Made by a program: the position numbers and the translations under genes | Shown here: positions 7,097-15,398 of the stretch, piece after piece | Layout of the letters: each line of letters opens with the position of its first letter | Position numbering within the stretch: position 1 is the stretch's first letter | Notes under the pieces: generated by a model | The model's input: only the letters and a program-made list of their open reading frames with translations | Told to the model about the DNA's origin: nothing | Database searches by the model: none | Assembly: GCA_024236395.1 (NCBI GenBank) | Contig: JACKKO010000007.1 | Location: 1-35,531, forward strand | Source of the DNA: Hyphomicrobiales bacterium | GTDB taxonomy: Bacteria; Pseudomonadota; Alphaproteobacteria; Rickettsiales; JACKKO01 | Reading direction: 5' to 3' | Length of the DNA stretch: 35,531 bases

Positions 7097-8140
7097 ATGT
7101 TTGGCACATTTTTTTACCGGGCTTCATTTGTTTTCTTACTAACTGCTTTCTCAGCAATCGCCCTTTTCAGCACAGCACAGCCAGCACAGGCTTTAGCAAC
7201 TGGCAGTGATACCAATCTATCACCTTCTGGTAACAATCCTGGAGATGTGCGTTTCGACAAGCGCCCACATAGTATCTGCTTTGTGGGAGACACAGGTAAA
7301 GATAACGGCGGTCAGCAGCGTGTGGCAGATGCGCTTGCAGCAGATGTTGAATGTACACTGACCGTGTTTGTGGGCGATATTATCTATCCCAATGGCGCAA
7401 AAAACGGCGAGGTGAAAAAGCCCTGCGATAGTGACAGCCAATGGTGTAAAAAATTCTATGACTATTATGGCAGTTTCTGCGATGGCGACCCCAATCGTCA
7501 TTGTGCCTATATCGAAGGAAATCACGATGCATCCTCTAAAGACTCTGTTTCTGAGTGGTCAATGGCAGATGCGCTCTATCCAAATATTCACTATCCCAGG
7601 CAGTGGTATAGTATTGTGATGGGCGATGTGTGCCTGTTCGGGCTGGACTCCAATGTGATTAGCAATGCAGAACAAATTACGTGGTTTCAGAAGGAAAAAC
7701 AAAAACTGAATGATCGTTGTGCATTTTCCATTGTGTTCACGCATCACAATTATCGCGTTGCCGGGTTTAAAGATACCGATCCTCCTGTGGAAGAATTTCA
7801 TGAACGCTACCTGAACGGCGTGGTGGACCTGGTAGTCTCCGGGCATGACCACCACAATTCCGTTAGTGATCAGATAAAGGGAACTTACTTTACGGTAGCC
7901 GGGGCAGGTGCAGAAAACCGGGGAACTAAGATACCGGTTCCAAGTTATAACCTGTTTGCCTGGGGGAAAAAATGCTCCTCAAAATGCATGTCTGAGGATT
8001 ACCTGGGCTATGCCAAACTGACCTTCGATGGTCAGACCGGTAGCAATGCCCGGCTGCGCTTTATTGTGGATCAACCTTCTTCACGGGGTAATTTCACCCA
8101 GCAATATGAGCGCGTGTTACATGGTAGCGGAATTCGTTAG
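7097..8140 (+). CDS. Secreted purple-acid-phosphatase-like metallophosphatase
   Basis: A 347-residue exported metallophosphoesterase. The N-terminus is a classical signal peptide with a likely cleavage after A-Q-A (about residue 32). The dinuclear-metal motifs appear in order: G-D-T-G (64-67), G-D-I-I-Y (93-97), G-N-H-D (141-144), T-H-H (215-217) and G-H-D-H-H (249-253). The tyrosine three residues after the second-motif aspartate (Y97) is the Fe(III)-binding tyrosine that marks purple acid phosphatases and gives the ACP5/TRAP-like layout. Several cysteines (C110, C117, C128, C136 and others) suggest disulfides, consistent with a periplasmic or secreted enzyme. It would release phosphate from organic esters, but the substrate is not evident. 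GGAAGG about 11 bases before the ATG serves as ribosome site. The gene stands alone, with hairpins after it. Confidence 0.87.
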   Translation: MFGTFFYRASFVFLLTAFSAIALFSTAQPAQALATGSDTNLSPSGNNPGDVRFDKRPHSICFVGDTGKDNGGQQRVADALAADVECTLTVFVGDIIYPNGAKNGEVKKPCDSDSQWCKKFYDYYGSFCDGDPNRHCAYIEGNHDASSKDSVSEWSMADALYPNIHYPRQWYSIVMGDVCLFGLDSNVISNAEQITWFQKEKQKLNDRCAFSIVFTHHNYRVAGFKDTDPPVEEFHERYLNGVVDLVVSGHDHHNSVSDQIKGTYFTVAGAGAENRGTKIPVPSYNLFAWGKKCSSKCMSEDYLGYAKLTFDGQTGSNARLRFIVDQPSSRGNFTQQYERVLHGSGIR

Positions 8141-8170
8141 GCATATTTTAAATGTGCCACAGGCTGGTGT

Positions 8171-8193
8171 CCCAGGGTAGTATCTACCCTGGG
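8171..8193. terminator. Perfect 10-bp hairpin between convergent genes
   Basis: CCCAGGGTAG (8171-8180) pairs with CTACCCTGGG (8184-8193) around a TAT loop, 31 bases after the phosphatase stop. No T-run follows on either strand, so it is probably a transcript-end stabiliser or weak terminator. Confidence 0.5.
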
Positions 8194-8209
8194 ATTCAAC
8201 CCATCACAC

Positions 8210-8230
8210 CTCATTTGCGTATCAAATGAG
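8210..8230. terminator. Second hairpin between phosphatase and GGDEF genes
   Basis: CTCATTTG (8210-8217) and CAAATGAG (8223-8230) form a perfect eight-pair stem with a five-base loop, 15 bases from the end of the convergent GGDEF gene. It lacks a T-run in both directions. Two hairpins in about 100 bases fit transcript 3' ends meeting here. Confidence 0.4.
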
Positions 8231-8244
8231 TGTTAAAATACTGC

Positions 8245-9243
8245 TTAGTGCAGCATTTGCATATTATCCATGGCGACCTGATTACGCCCGGTATTCTTAG
8301 AGATGTAAAGTCGCGTATCCGCCTGTTTATAGAAACTGGCCGCATCCAAAGTAATACCATGCACCGCCGAAGCTGCCCCCACGCATACAGAGCACCCAAT
8401 CGGCTCCCGGTCGGAGCCCACCGCGAACACATGTTTCACTACCGCCGAGCGAATACGCTCCGCCACCCAATACGCCCCATCGCTGGGCGTATCGGGAAGA
8501 ATAATCCCAAATTCTTCACCATCCAGCCGGGCGGCATAATCGGTTTCACGCAGACAGGAGAGCACGATCTTGGAGATTTCCACCAGCATATAATCGCCCA
8601 CTTCACGTCCGTAAATCGCGTTGATGCGGCTAAAGTGATCAATATCTACCAGCAACATGGAGGCATCATTGCCGGAGCGCTGAATTAGCATCAGTTCACG
8701 TTCCAGCATCTCAAAGAATGCGCGACGGTTCGCCAGTCCGGTCAGCGGATCGGTATTGGAAAGCATGGCGATCTGGTCTTTCACTTCCTCTTCCATGCGC
8801 ACCCGGCTATCAATATCACGCAAACATCCCACCGCCCCGATGATATTCCCCTGTGCATCAAACCACGGGTAAGATATATCGTTGATCCAACGGCGTGTAC
8901 CATCTTTGGTTTTCATCAGGTATTCCGCTTCCCATTTCCCGGCATCACCTCCTCGACGGCGTGACAGCAAATCGTCAAAGGCTTCCACCGACTTCATCCC
9001 ATCACTGATGCTACGCGTATCCACAATGAGATCACGCACATCCAGCTGGCGCATCGCATCGCTGGAATACCCAAGCAACCGCATGACTGCCGGGCTAACA
9101 TAAGAAAACCTTTCATCCTCCAGCGCCCAGCGATACATGGTCTCCGTGGAATATGACGTGAGTAATTCCAACTCTTCCCGGTAACGACGACCCGGAGTCA
9201 GATGATGGCGTACCTTGCCAAAAATACGGTGAAGTGTGTGCAT
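8245..9243 (-). CDS. PAS-GGDEF protein, putative diguanylate cyclase with DGEEF site
   Basis: A 332-residue soluble signalling protein without membrane segments. Residues about 28-150 form a PAS domain ending in a PAC motif (G-A-V-G-C-L-R-D-I-D), then a short helix leads into the GGDEF domain (about 160-325), which in active members makes cyclic di-GMP from two GTP. Metal ligands of the LVDIDHF strand (D200, D202), N208 and D217 are present, and the inhibitory I-site R-E-T-D (232-235) is intact. The signature itself is D-G-E-E-F (241-245): the first glycine is aspartate, and the usual lysine of F-K-x-I-N is serine. Activity is therefore uncertain; it could be a cyclase, or a c-di-GMP sensor through its I-site. 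The gene stands alone. Confidence 0.88.
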   Translation of the reverse strand: MHTLHRIFGKVRHHLTPGRRYREELELLTSYSTETMYRWALEDERFSYVSPAVMRLLGYSSDAMRQLDVRDLIVDTRSISDGMKSVEAFDDLLSRRRGGDAGKWEAEYLMKTKDGTRRWINDISYPWFDAQGNIIGAVGCLRDIDSRVRMEEEVKDQIAMLSNTDPLTGLANRRAFFEMLERELMLIQRSGNDASMLLVDIDHFSRINAIYGREVGDYMLVEISKIVLSCLRETDYAARLDGEEFGIILPDTPSDGAYWVAERIRSAVVKHVFAVGSDREPIGCSVCVGAASAVHGITLDAASFYKQADTRLYISKNTGRNQVAMDNMQMLH

Positions 9244-9308
9244 ACCTTGACTACTTACCTGTTGTTGATGGTTAGAAGAAAAACCCTAGCGATAGATAGA
9301 TGATTACG

Positions 9309-9329
9309 TTGATGCCCGTGCGGCGTCAA
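9309..9329. terminator. Hairpin downstream of htpG
   Basis: TTGATGCC (9309-9316) and GGCGTCAA (9322-9329) form an eight-pair stem with one G-T and a five-base loop, about 90 bases after the htpG stop and 66 bases before the start of the GGDEF gene. No T-run follows, so its role as an htpG terminator is only possible. Confidence 0.3.
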
Positions 9330-9418
9330 CTACGTACCCACAAAATAAGATACACAGCACCCCCTCACACCACCACATTGTGTATTTTTTGTAACGCCGT
9401 TCAGAAGGCGCCGTCAGT

Positions 9419-11314
9419 TTATGCAGCAATTGTTTTTTCTAACAACGCATTGAAGCGGCGAGAGAACCCACCCGGATCAGGAATAGCTTCGCCTTCGATG
9501 ATATTCGCCTGGGCAAATAACAGATGCACCGTATCTGCAATGGCTGATTGATCTCCACGAGCAGCAAAGGATTCTGCCAGACGGGTAATCAGCGGGTGTG
9601 CCGGATTGATTTCCAGAATCTTGGCCGTGCGTTGCGCCAGCTGCCCATTCTCCATCAGAAAACGTTCCATGCGGATATCCATCCCCCCTTCCGGCGTGGC
9701 GAGGCAAACCGGGCTTTCTTTCAGCTTAGTTGTTTTACGTACATCGTTTACCGCATCACCGAGCGTGGCTTTCATATAAGTAATCAGTGCATCTACTTTT
9801 TCCTGCCCGGTGGTGGATTCGCCTTCTTTAGCAGATTTCTTGTCGTCTGCTTTTTCCTCTTCCGTGTCCTCCAGGCCGGTGTCACTGCGTGTAATGGATT
9901 TGAGCGGAGTCCCTTCAAAATCCTGCACCACATTCACCCAAAAATCATCTACCCCGTCTGTCAGCAGTAGCACATCCAGCCCGCGTGCGCGGAACCCTTC
10001 CAGCTGTGGGCTGGCCAGCGCCGCCTCCATACTATCCGCCGTGAGGAAATAGATTTCCTTCTGTTTTTCCGGCATGGCTTCCACATATTCCTTCAGGCTT
10101 TTATAGCCCTCACCGGATTGCAGCGTACGGAACCGGCAGACATTTAGAATCTCCGCTTGTGGCTCACGCCCATCACACAGACCTTCCTTCAGCACACCAC
10201 CAAATATCTTCCAGAATTCCGTATAGCCTTTCGGATCGTCTTGGGATTTTTTTTCCAGTTCGGAAAGTACTTTCTTTGTCATGGAACGACGTATTTTCTG
10301 CAAGGTCAGGTTATGCTGCAGGGTTTCACGGCTGATATTGAGCGGCAGGTCATCCGAATCCACCACCCCGCGCAGGAAACGCAGATATTGTGGAATGATG
10401 TCCACCTGGTCATCGGCGATGAACACCCGCTTTACGTATAGCTTCACACTACGCCGACGCTCCGGGTGATAGAGATCAAACGGAATACGCGAAGGAATAA
10501 ATAGCAGGCTGGTATATTCCAGCGTGCCTTCCAGCCGGTGATGCAGGGTCAGCCAGGGCGTATCATCCCCTAAGAACGCGATGCTGCGATAAAACTCGGT
10601 ATAGTCTTCGTCAGAAATTTCGGATTTACTCCGCCGCCATAATGCCGTACCGCTATTAATCTCCTCACTACTATCCCCTTCACCTTTCAGCGTGATCGGG
10701 AATGCAATATGGTTGGAATAGGTGTTCACCACATGGGTGATGCGATGCGCGTCCAGATACTCTTTCGCATCTTCTTTCATATGCAGCGTGATGGAGGTAC
10801 CGCGTGGATGTTCCTCGGCCACTTCTTCAATCGTATATTCGCCGTCCCCGGTGGATTCCCAGAGATAGGTTGATTGCTTGCCTGCCGCACGGGAGACAAC
10901 GCTTACCTTATCCGCCACCATAAACGCCGAATAAAACCCAACCCCAAACTGCCCGATCAGCTGGCTGTCCTTCTTCGCATCACCCGTTAGTTTGCCGAGA
11001 AAATTCTGTGTACCAGAACTGGCAATCGTCCCTAAGTTTTTAATCAACTCCGAGCGCGTCATCCCCACCCCGTTATCGGTGATAGTCAGCGTTCCCGCTT
11101 TCGGGTCAGGCTGCAGCGTGATCCGGAATGCCGCATCATCCCCCAGCAGCTCCGGCTTGGTCAGGGAAAGGTAGCGCAGCTTATCGCATGCATCCGATGC
11201 ATTGGAGATCAGCTCACGTAGGAAGATATCCTTATTTTGATAGATCGCATGGATCATCAGTTTCAGGACTTTGGCAACTTCCGCATCAAAACGACGTGTT
11301 TCGGCTTTTGGCAT
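9419..11314 (-). CDS. htpG: HtpG, Hsp90-family molecular chaperone
   Basis: A full-length 631-residue bacterial Hsp90, an ATP-driven cytoplasmic chaperone dimer that remodels client proteins. The N-terminal GHKL ATPase domain carries L-R-E-L-I-S-N-A-S-D-A, the D-N-G-V-G-M lid motif and G-Q-F-G-V-G-F-Y-S. The middle domain includes R-G-V-V-D-S-D-D-L-P-L-N-I-S-R-E with the catalytic arginine. The C-terminal dimerisation domain follows a charged Glu/Lys-rich linker. Length and domain order match the family. The gene is monocistronic, followed by 175 bases without a gene. A heat-shock-type promoter is possible upstream, see the separate entry. Confidence 0.98.
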   Translation of the reverse strand: MPKAETRRFDAEVAKVLKLMIHAIYQNKDIFLRELISNASDACDKLRYLSLTKPELLGDDAAFRITLQPDPKAGTLTITDNGVGMTRSELIKNLGTIASSGTQNFLGKLTGDAKKDSQLIGQFGVGFYSAFMVADKVSVVSRAAGKQSTYLWESTGDGEYTIEEVAEEHPRGTSITLHMKEDAKEYLDAHRITHVVNTYSNHIAFPITLKGEGDSSEEINSGTALWRRSKSEISDEDYTEFYRSIAFLGDDTPWLTLHHRLEGTLEYTSLLFIPSRIPFDLYHPERRRSVKLYVKRVFIADDQVDIIPQYLRFLRGVVDSDDLPLNISRETLQHNLTLQKIRRSMTKKVLSELEKKSQDDPKGYTEFWKIFGGVLKEGLCDGREPQAEILNVCRFRTLQSGEGYKSLKEYVEAMPEKQKEIYFLTADSMEAALASPQLEGFRARGLDVLLLTDGVDDFWVNVVQDFEGTPLKSITRSDTGLEDTEEEKADDKKSAKEGESTTGQEKVDALITYMKATLGDAVNDVRKTTKLKESPVCLATPEGGMDIRMERFLMENGQLAQRTAKILEINPAHPLITRLAESFAARGDQSAIADTVHLLFAQANIIEGEAIPDPGGFSRRFNALLEKTIAA

Positions 11315-11357
11315 TATTTCCTCGTATCAATCAGATTATATGGCGTGTTATGAGGTT

Positions 11358-11385
11358 GATATAATGGCAAATCTTCTGATTTCAA
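11358..11385 (-). promoter_or_regulatory. Possible sigma-32-like htpG promoter
   Basis: Read on the minus strand, TTGAAA (complement of 11380-11385) is followed after 12 bases by CCATTATATC (complement of 11358-11367), about 44 bases before the htpG ATG. It partly resembles heat-shock promoters (CTTGAAA and CCCATnT), but the spacing is at the short end and two Cs are missing. Weak call. Confidence 0.25.
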
Positions 11386-11479
11386 CCCTATTTGCATAAA
11401 TTTCCCACTCCCGGAGATTCTGCGGTGCACCTACCCTGAAGGAAGGCCAAGAAACAGGCCCGAAAACAGGAGATAGCCT

Positions 11480-11893
11480 ATGACCCTACAACACGGTTCC
11501 GATGTGATCCTGAAAATCGGCGATGGTGCAGAAACTGAAACCTTCGCCACGCTGGGCGGATTACGTATTCTGAATATGCAATTCAGCAGTGCCCCGGCCA
11601 TACATAGCGGCCCCGGCACCGACGGTTGGCAGGTGGTCGCCGATGGCATCGGCAGCCGCAGCCTGACCATCAGCGGCGAAGGCTGGCTGACCGAAAGCAG
11701 CAGCGAAACCAACCTGCGCAGCGTGGCCTTTAACAATACGTTGCGGAATATGCAGATTGTCTTCGCCAATGATGATGTCCTTTCTGGCCCGTTCCGCATC
11801 ACACGCTATGAACGGCAGGCCACCCAGGAAGACCCGGTGCGCTACCAGTTGACGCTCACCAGTGCCGGTGCCATCACCTACACTGCCGCATGA
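11480..11893 (+). CDS. Phage/GTA major tail tube protein, TP901-1 family
   Basis: A 137-residue protein matching the TP901-1 major tail protein pattern used by alphaproteobacterial gene transfer agents: an N-terminal G-x-D-V-I-L-K-I strand, A-T-L-G-G-L-R-I-L, a G-x-R-S-L-T-I-S-G-E-G-W hinge, N-N-T-L-R-N-M-Q-I-V-F, an S-G-P-F-R-I-T-R-Y-E strand and a final T-S-A-G-A-I-T-Y-T. Such proteins stack in hexameric rings to form the tail tube. AGGAG lies seven bases before the ATG. The stop overlaps the next gene's start as ATGA, so the two are co-translated. No capsid, portal, terminase or other tail genes are nearby: htpG lies to the left and the rod-shape operon to the right. It may be a displaced GTA gene or a remnant. 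Confidence 0.85.
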   Translation: MTLQHGSDVILKIGDGAETETFATLGGLRILNMQFSSAPAIHSGPGTDGWQVVADGIGSRSLTISGEGWLTESSSETNLRSVAFNNTLRNMQIVFANDDVLSGPFRITRYERQATQEDPVRYQLTLTSAGAITYTAA

Positions 11894-12462
11894 TCGCGCC
11901 GCAGATTGATTGGGCCTTCATCCGGCAGGAAGAAGGCGGGCAACAACTGCAAGGCTATGTGCCTTCCGCACAGAGCGGTGTCACCATTGCTTCCGGGGTG
12001 GATCTTGGGCAAATGCACACAAATGATTTACGCCAGTTACCGCTGCCTGAGCCCTTGCTGACACGCCTGCTGCCGTATGCAGGACTGGAAGGGGACGCTG
12101 CAAAAACCGCGATATATACCATGCCCCTCACTCTCACACAGCAGGAAGCCACAGTGCTGGACGAAGCCATGCAAACACGGGAAACCGAGCGGGTCGTGAC
12201 GCGCTATCAGGTGTTAAAATCTGCTGACATGCCGGATTTTTCTGCATTACCTGCTTCCGTACAAACCGTGGTAATGTCGCTGGCATGGCACCTGGGCGTC
12301 AACATTGCCTATCATTCCCCGCGCTTCTGGCGCACCTTGCTGCGCCAGGACTGGCAGGCCATGTATCATGAGTTGCGTCATTTTGGCACCCAGCATCGCT
12401 ACCCCGCGCGCCGCCGCCGTGAAGCCCGGCTGCTGGAACCATTGCTTACTAATGCCGGTTAG
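11890..12462 (+). CDS. Pesticin/T4-lysozyme-like muramidase
   Basis: A 190-residue protein of the pesticin C-terminal/phage lysozyme fold, which cleaves the glycan strand of peptidoglycan. The N-terminus shows the catalytic pattern: an E-E-G (E14/E15) as acid, then G-V-T-I-A-S-G-V-D-L-G, in which T32 and D38 keep the Thr-six-Asp spacing of pesticin-type enzymes. Helical segments follow, with V-M-S-L-A-W-H-L-G in the position of the conserved C-terminal lobe helix. There is no signal peptide or transmembrane segment, so export would need a holin, a tail structure or lysis. It overlaps the tail tube gene by four bases (ATGA), and its stop codon overlaps the stop of the convergent rodA gene. The pairing suggests a tail-associated or lysis function for the cassette. 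Confidence 0.78.
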   Translation: MIAPQIDWAFIRQEEGGQQLQGYVPSAQSGVTIASGVDLGQMHTNDLRQLPLPEPLLTRLLPYAGLEGDAAKTAIYTMPLTLTQQEATVLDEAMQTRETERVVTRYQVLKSADMPDFSALPASVQTVVMSLAWHLGVNIAYHSPRFWRTLLRQDWQAMYHELRHFGTQHRYPARRRREARLLEPLLTNAG

Positions 12463-13595
12463 TGAATATCTGCTTCCCGGTGAATGTTTACGGAAAGCAA
12501 CAAACCCAGCCCAATGAGCGTCGCCAGCAGGCTGCTGCCGCCATAGGAAACCAGCGGTAACGGCACCCCCACCACGGGCAATACCCCGCTGACCATCCCG
12601 ATATTCACGAATACCTGTACAAACAGCAACACCATCACCCCCGCCGCCACCAGCTTGCCAAACACACTCCGGCTATTAACCACAATACGCACTCCCAGCA
12701 GCAGGATCATGGCATATAGTGCGATCACCCCTAGCGCGCCTATCAAGCCAAATTCCTCTGCGATCATGGTAAAAACAAAATCCGTTTGCTTCTCCGGCAG
12801 GAAATCCAGCTGACTCTGTGAGCCCTGCACAAACCCTTTCCCCAAAATTCCCCCGGAACCAATGGCGATCTTGGATTGCAGGATATTATAGCCCGCTCCC
12901 AGCGGATCGGTTTCCGGCGCAAGAAACGTCCAGACCCGTTGCTTCTGGTAATCGTGCAGCATCTGCCAGCCAACGGGCAATAGCGCCAGCCCAAGCAACC
13001 CGGCGAGCACAAATTTACGCCAGCCCACCCCGGCAACAAACATCATCCCCAGCGCCGTCAGACATAGAATGACCGTTGTCCCCAGATTTGGCTGATGCAA
13101 AATCAACATCGCGGGAACCGCAATCATCCCCAGCGGGAACAGTAATAGCCACCAACGCATTACCTGCGTGTGGTGTACCCGGTGATAATAATGCGCGAGT
13201 GCCAGGATCAGGCAGGGCTTCATGAATTCCGAGGGCTGAATAATGATGCCACCAATCACAATCCAGCGCTGCGCCCCCATCCCGATAAATCCCATGAGCT
13301 CCACCAGCAATAACCCGAGTATGCCCAGCGCATAGAGCGGATAGGCCAGCTGGAACCACCCGCGTGCCGAGATCAACGCGATTACCAGCATCACAATAAA
13401 CCCGGCACCAAAACGCAGCAGCTGCGGCAGCGCCCAGGGCTGCATCGCCCCCTTGGCCGCCGAATATTGCATGAGAATACCCACAACACCCAGCAGCAAT
13501 ACATTCACCACCAGCCATCCATCCAGCAACCGCAACTGCCCGAATACCCATGCACCATAATTTGGTCGATGCCGTAATGTATGCTCCTTCATCAT
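12459..13595 (-). CDS. rodA: RodA, SEDS-family peptidoglycan glycosyltransferase
   Basis: A 378-residue polytopic membrane protein with about ten hydrophobic segments. SEDS proteins polymerise lipid II; RodA works with PBP2 in side-wall elongation. Recognisable motifs are G-A-Q-R-W-I (near 107-112), Q-P-S-E-F-M-K (120-126), the loop ending L-P-E-K-Q-T-D-F with the essential aspartate (D272), and the C-terminal P-L-V-S-Y-G-G-S-S. The usual Q-P-D-L-G-T motif reads Q-P-N-L-G-T here (N170), a small departure. Its ATG overlaps the mrdA stop by four bases, so the two are translated together. It is the last gene of the mre operon and meets the lysozyme gene tail to tail with overlapping stop codons. 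Confidence 0.96.
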   Translation of the reverse strand: MMKEHTLRHRPNYGAWVFGQLRLLDGWLVVNVLLLGVVGILMQYSAAKGAMQPWALPQLLRFGAGFIVMLVIALISARGWFQLAYPLYALGILGLLLVELMGFIGMGAQRWIVIGGIIIQPSEFMKPCLILALAHYYHRVHHTQVMRWWLLLFPLGMIAVPAMLILHQPNLGTTVILCLTALGMMFVAGVGWRKFVLAGLLGLALLPVGWQMLHDYQKQRVWTFLAPETDPLGAGYNILQSKIAIGSGGILGKGFVQGSQSQLDFLPEKQTDFVFTMIAEEFGLIGALGVIALYAMILLLGVRIVVNSRSVFGKLVAAGVMVLLFVQVFVNIGMVSGVLPVVGVPLPLVSYGGSSLLATLIGLGLLLSVNIHREADIH

Positions 13596-15379
13596 GCCAG
13601 CCCCTGCACTTTCCGTAGCAGTTTCCGCGCTACCGGCCCGGCAGCCGAGGCCCCATACCCGCCATGTTCAATCAACACGGAAATGGCATAACGCGGTGCT
13701 TCCAGCGGGGCAAACCCCACAAATACCGCATGGTGTCGCAATGCCCGCTTACCAGGTAATTGCTTGTAATGCCCGGCATGGGTTTGTACCGTCCCGGTTT
13801 TACCGCCCATTGCATAACCCACTTCCGGAATACGCAGGTGATACGCGGTTCCCTCCGCGCTGTTCACCACCATACCCATTCCACGACGCACAATTTCCAG
13901 ATGACGCGGACGAATATCCAGTGAGGAGAATGCATGTCCTGCCTGATCCTGATGCACCATCCCCGGCATGATCTTCTGCCCGCTGGCCACCCGCGCTACC
14001 ATCACCGCTAATTGTATGGGTGTTGCCAGCAAATAGCCCTGCCCAATGGCAGCATGCAGTGTTTCCCCCTGAAACCAGGATTGCCCCATAATCTTCCGTT
14101 TCCACGCAGAATCCGGCACCAGACCGGCTTTCTCACCCGGCATCTGGATACCGGTCAGTGCCCCCAGCCCCAACCGACGCGCCATTTCTGCAATACGATC
14201 AATCCCCAACTGCTGCGCCACCTGATAAAAATAGACGTTGCAGGATTTAGCAATCGCCTGCGGCAGGTTCAAATGCCCATGCCCATCACGGTTCCAGCAA
14301 TGGAATTCCTGACCACCCAGCTCAATATGCCCACGGCATTCATGTACCGTATTTTCACGTACCACCCCGGCTTCCAACCCTGCCAGTGCCGTCACCAGCT
14401 TGAACGTGGAGCCGGGAGGATATTGCATGGCAATTGTCTTATTCAGCAGGGGTGCATCAGGGTTACTAGTAAGGGTGCTCCAGTCGGCAGCACTGATCCC
14501 CTGCACGATCTGGTTTGGATCGTAAGAAGGCACGGATGCCATAGCCAGTACATCCCCGGTTGGGATATCCAGAATCACCATCGCGGCACTTTCGGTTTTC
14601 TTCCCGCCTTTGCCTGCCAATATCTCCATCGCGTAACGCTGTAGTTCACTATCTACACCCAGCCAGAGGCGCGTTCCCTTGGTGCCAGGGTCGGAGGAAA
14701 TTTCCCGCACCATCGTACCCAGCGCATCCACTTCCAGCCGCCGGATACCCGCCTGCCCCTGTAATGTCTCTTCCAGCCCGGCTTCCACACCGGTTTTTCC
14801 CACGCGAAAACCGGGATAGCGGTAAAGCCGGTTTTTGGCCGCCTGTTCTTTGCTGGCCGGGCCAACATATCCCGTGATGTGGGCAGTCGCATACCCTAAC
14901 GGGTAATGCCGCTCCCGCGCAGTTTCAATGCGCACACCGGGCAGTTCCGGCCGCCGCACCTCCACCTTCGTCAGTGCGTCCCATGTCAGGCGATCGGAGA
15001 TGAGCAATTGTTCATTCTCTGTGTGCCCAATGGCTTCAACCATTTTCTGGTGTTCTTCTTCCGGTAGTGCTAGCAAGTGAGAAAGCTCCGCTAATACTAC
15101 CAGTGCTTTATCCTGATTTGCAGTATCCAGCCACAACTCATGACGGGGGGTATTCCCTGCCAGCAGAACATTATTACGATCCACAATCACCCCGCGCTCC
15201 GGCAGGATAGGCAGCAGTCGCATACGATTATCTTCCGAAAGCGTGCGGTAACGTGAACCTTCACGCACCTGCAGGTAATACATCCGCCCGGCCAACCCGC
15301 CAAGCAATAGCATCTGTGCCCCGCCGATCAGTAATGCACGGCGATTAATTCCCTGTTGGTGCAGGAGGACTTTCCGCAT
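13592..15379 (-). CDS. mrdA: MrdA, penicillin-binding protein 2 (elongation transpeptidase)
   Basis: A 595-residue class B penicillin-binding protein. One transmembrane anchor (about 15-35) is followed by the pedestal domain and the transpeptidase domain with S-T-F-K (324-327, catalytic Ser324), S-C-N (379-381) and K-T-G-T (527-530). It crosslinks peptidoglycan in the periplasm during lateral wall growth, in complex with RodA, MreC and MreD. An R-G-V-I-V-D-R-N segment near 62-69 is the usual start of the PBP2 dimerisation domain. The gene lies 19 bases after mreD and overlaps rodA by four bases. No Shine-Dalgarno-like sequence precedes the ATG at 15379, so translation may depend on coupling from mreD. 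Confidence 0.97.
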   Translation of the reverse strand: MRKVLLHQQGINRRALLIGGAQMLLLGGLAGRMYYLQVREGSRYRTLSEDNRMRLLPILPERGVIVDRNNVLLAGNTPRHELWLDTANQDKALVVLAELSHLLALPEEEHQKMVEAIGHTENEQLLISDRLTWDALTKVEVRRPELPGVRIETARERHYPLGYATAHITGYVGPASKEQAAKNRLYRYPGFRVGKTGVEAGLEETLQGQAGIRRLEVDALGTMVREISSDPGTKGTRLWLGVDSELQRYAMEILAGKGGKKTESAAMVILDIPTGDVLAMASVPSYDPNQIVQGISAADWSTLTSNPDAPLLNKTIAMQYPPGSTFKLVTALAGLEAGVVRENTVHECRGHIELGGQEFHCWNRDGHGHLNLPQAIAKSCNVYFYQVAQQLGIDRIAEMARRLGLGALTGIQMPGEKAGLVPDSAWKRKIMGQSWFQGETLHAAIGQGYLLATPIQLAVMVARVASGQKIMPGMVHQDQAGHAFSSLDIRPRHLEIVRRGMGMVVNSAEGTAYHLRIPEVGYAMGGKTGTVQTHAGHYKQLPGKRALRHHAVFVGFAPLEAPRYAISVLIEHGGYGASAAGPVARKLLRKVQGLA

Positions 15380-15398
15380 AGGCCGGAAGCATAGCGAC

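Noticed and set aside
14012..14644. A 210-codon plus-strand open frame
   Set aside because: Antisense to mrdA, rich in Pro, His and Arg, with no recognisable motif.
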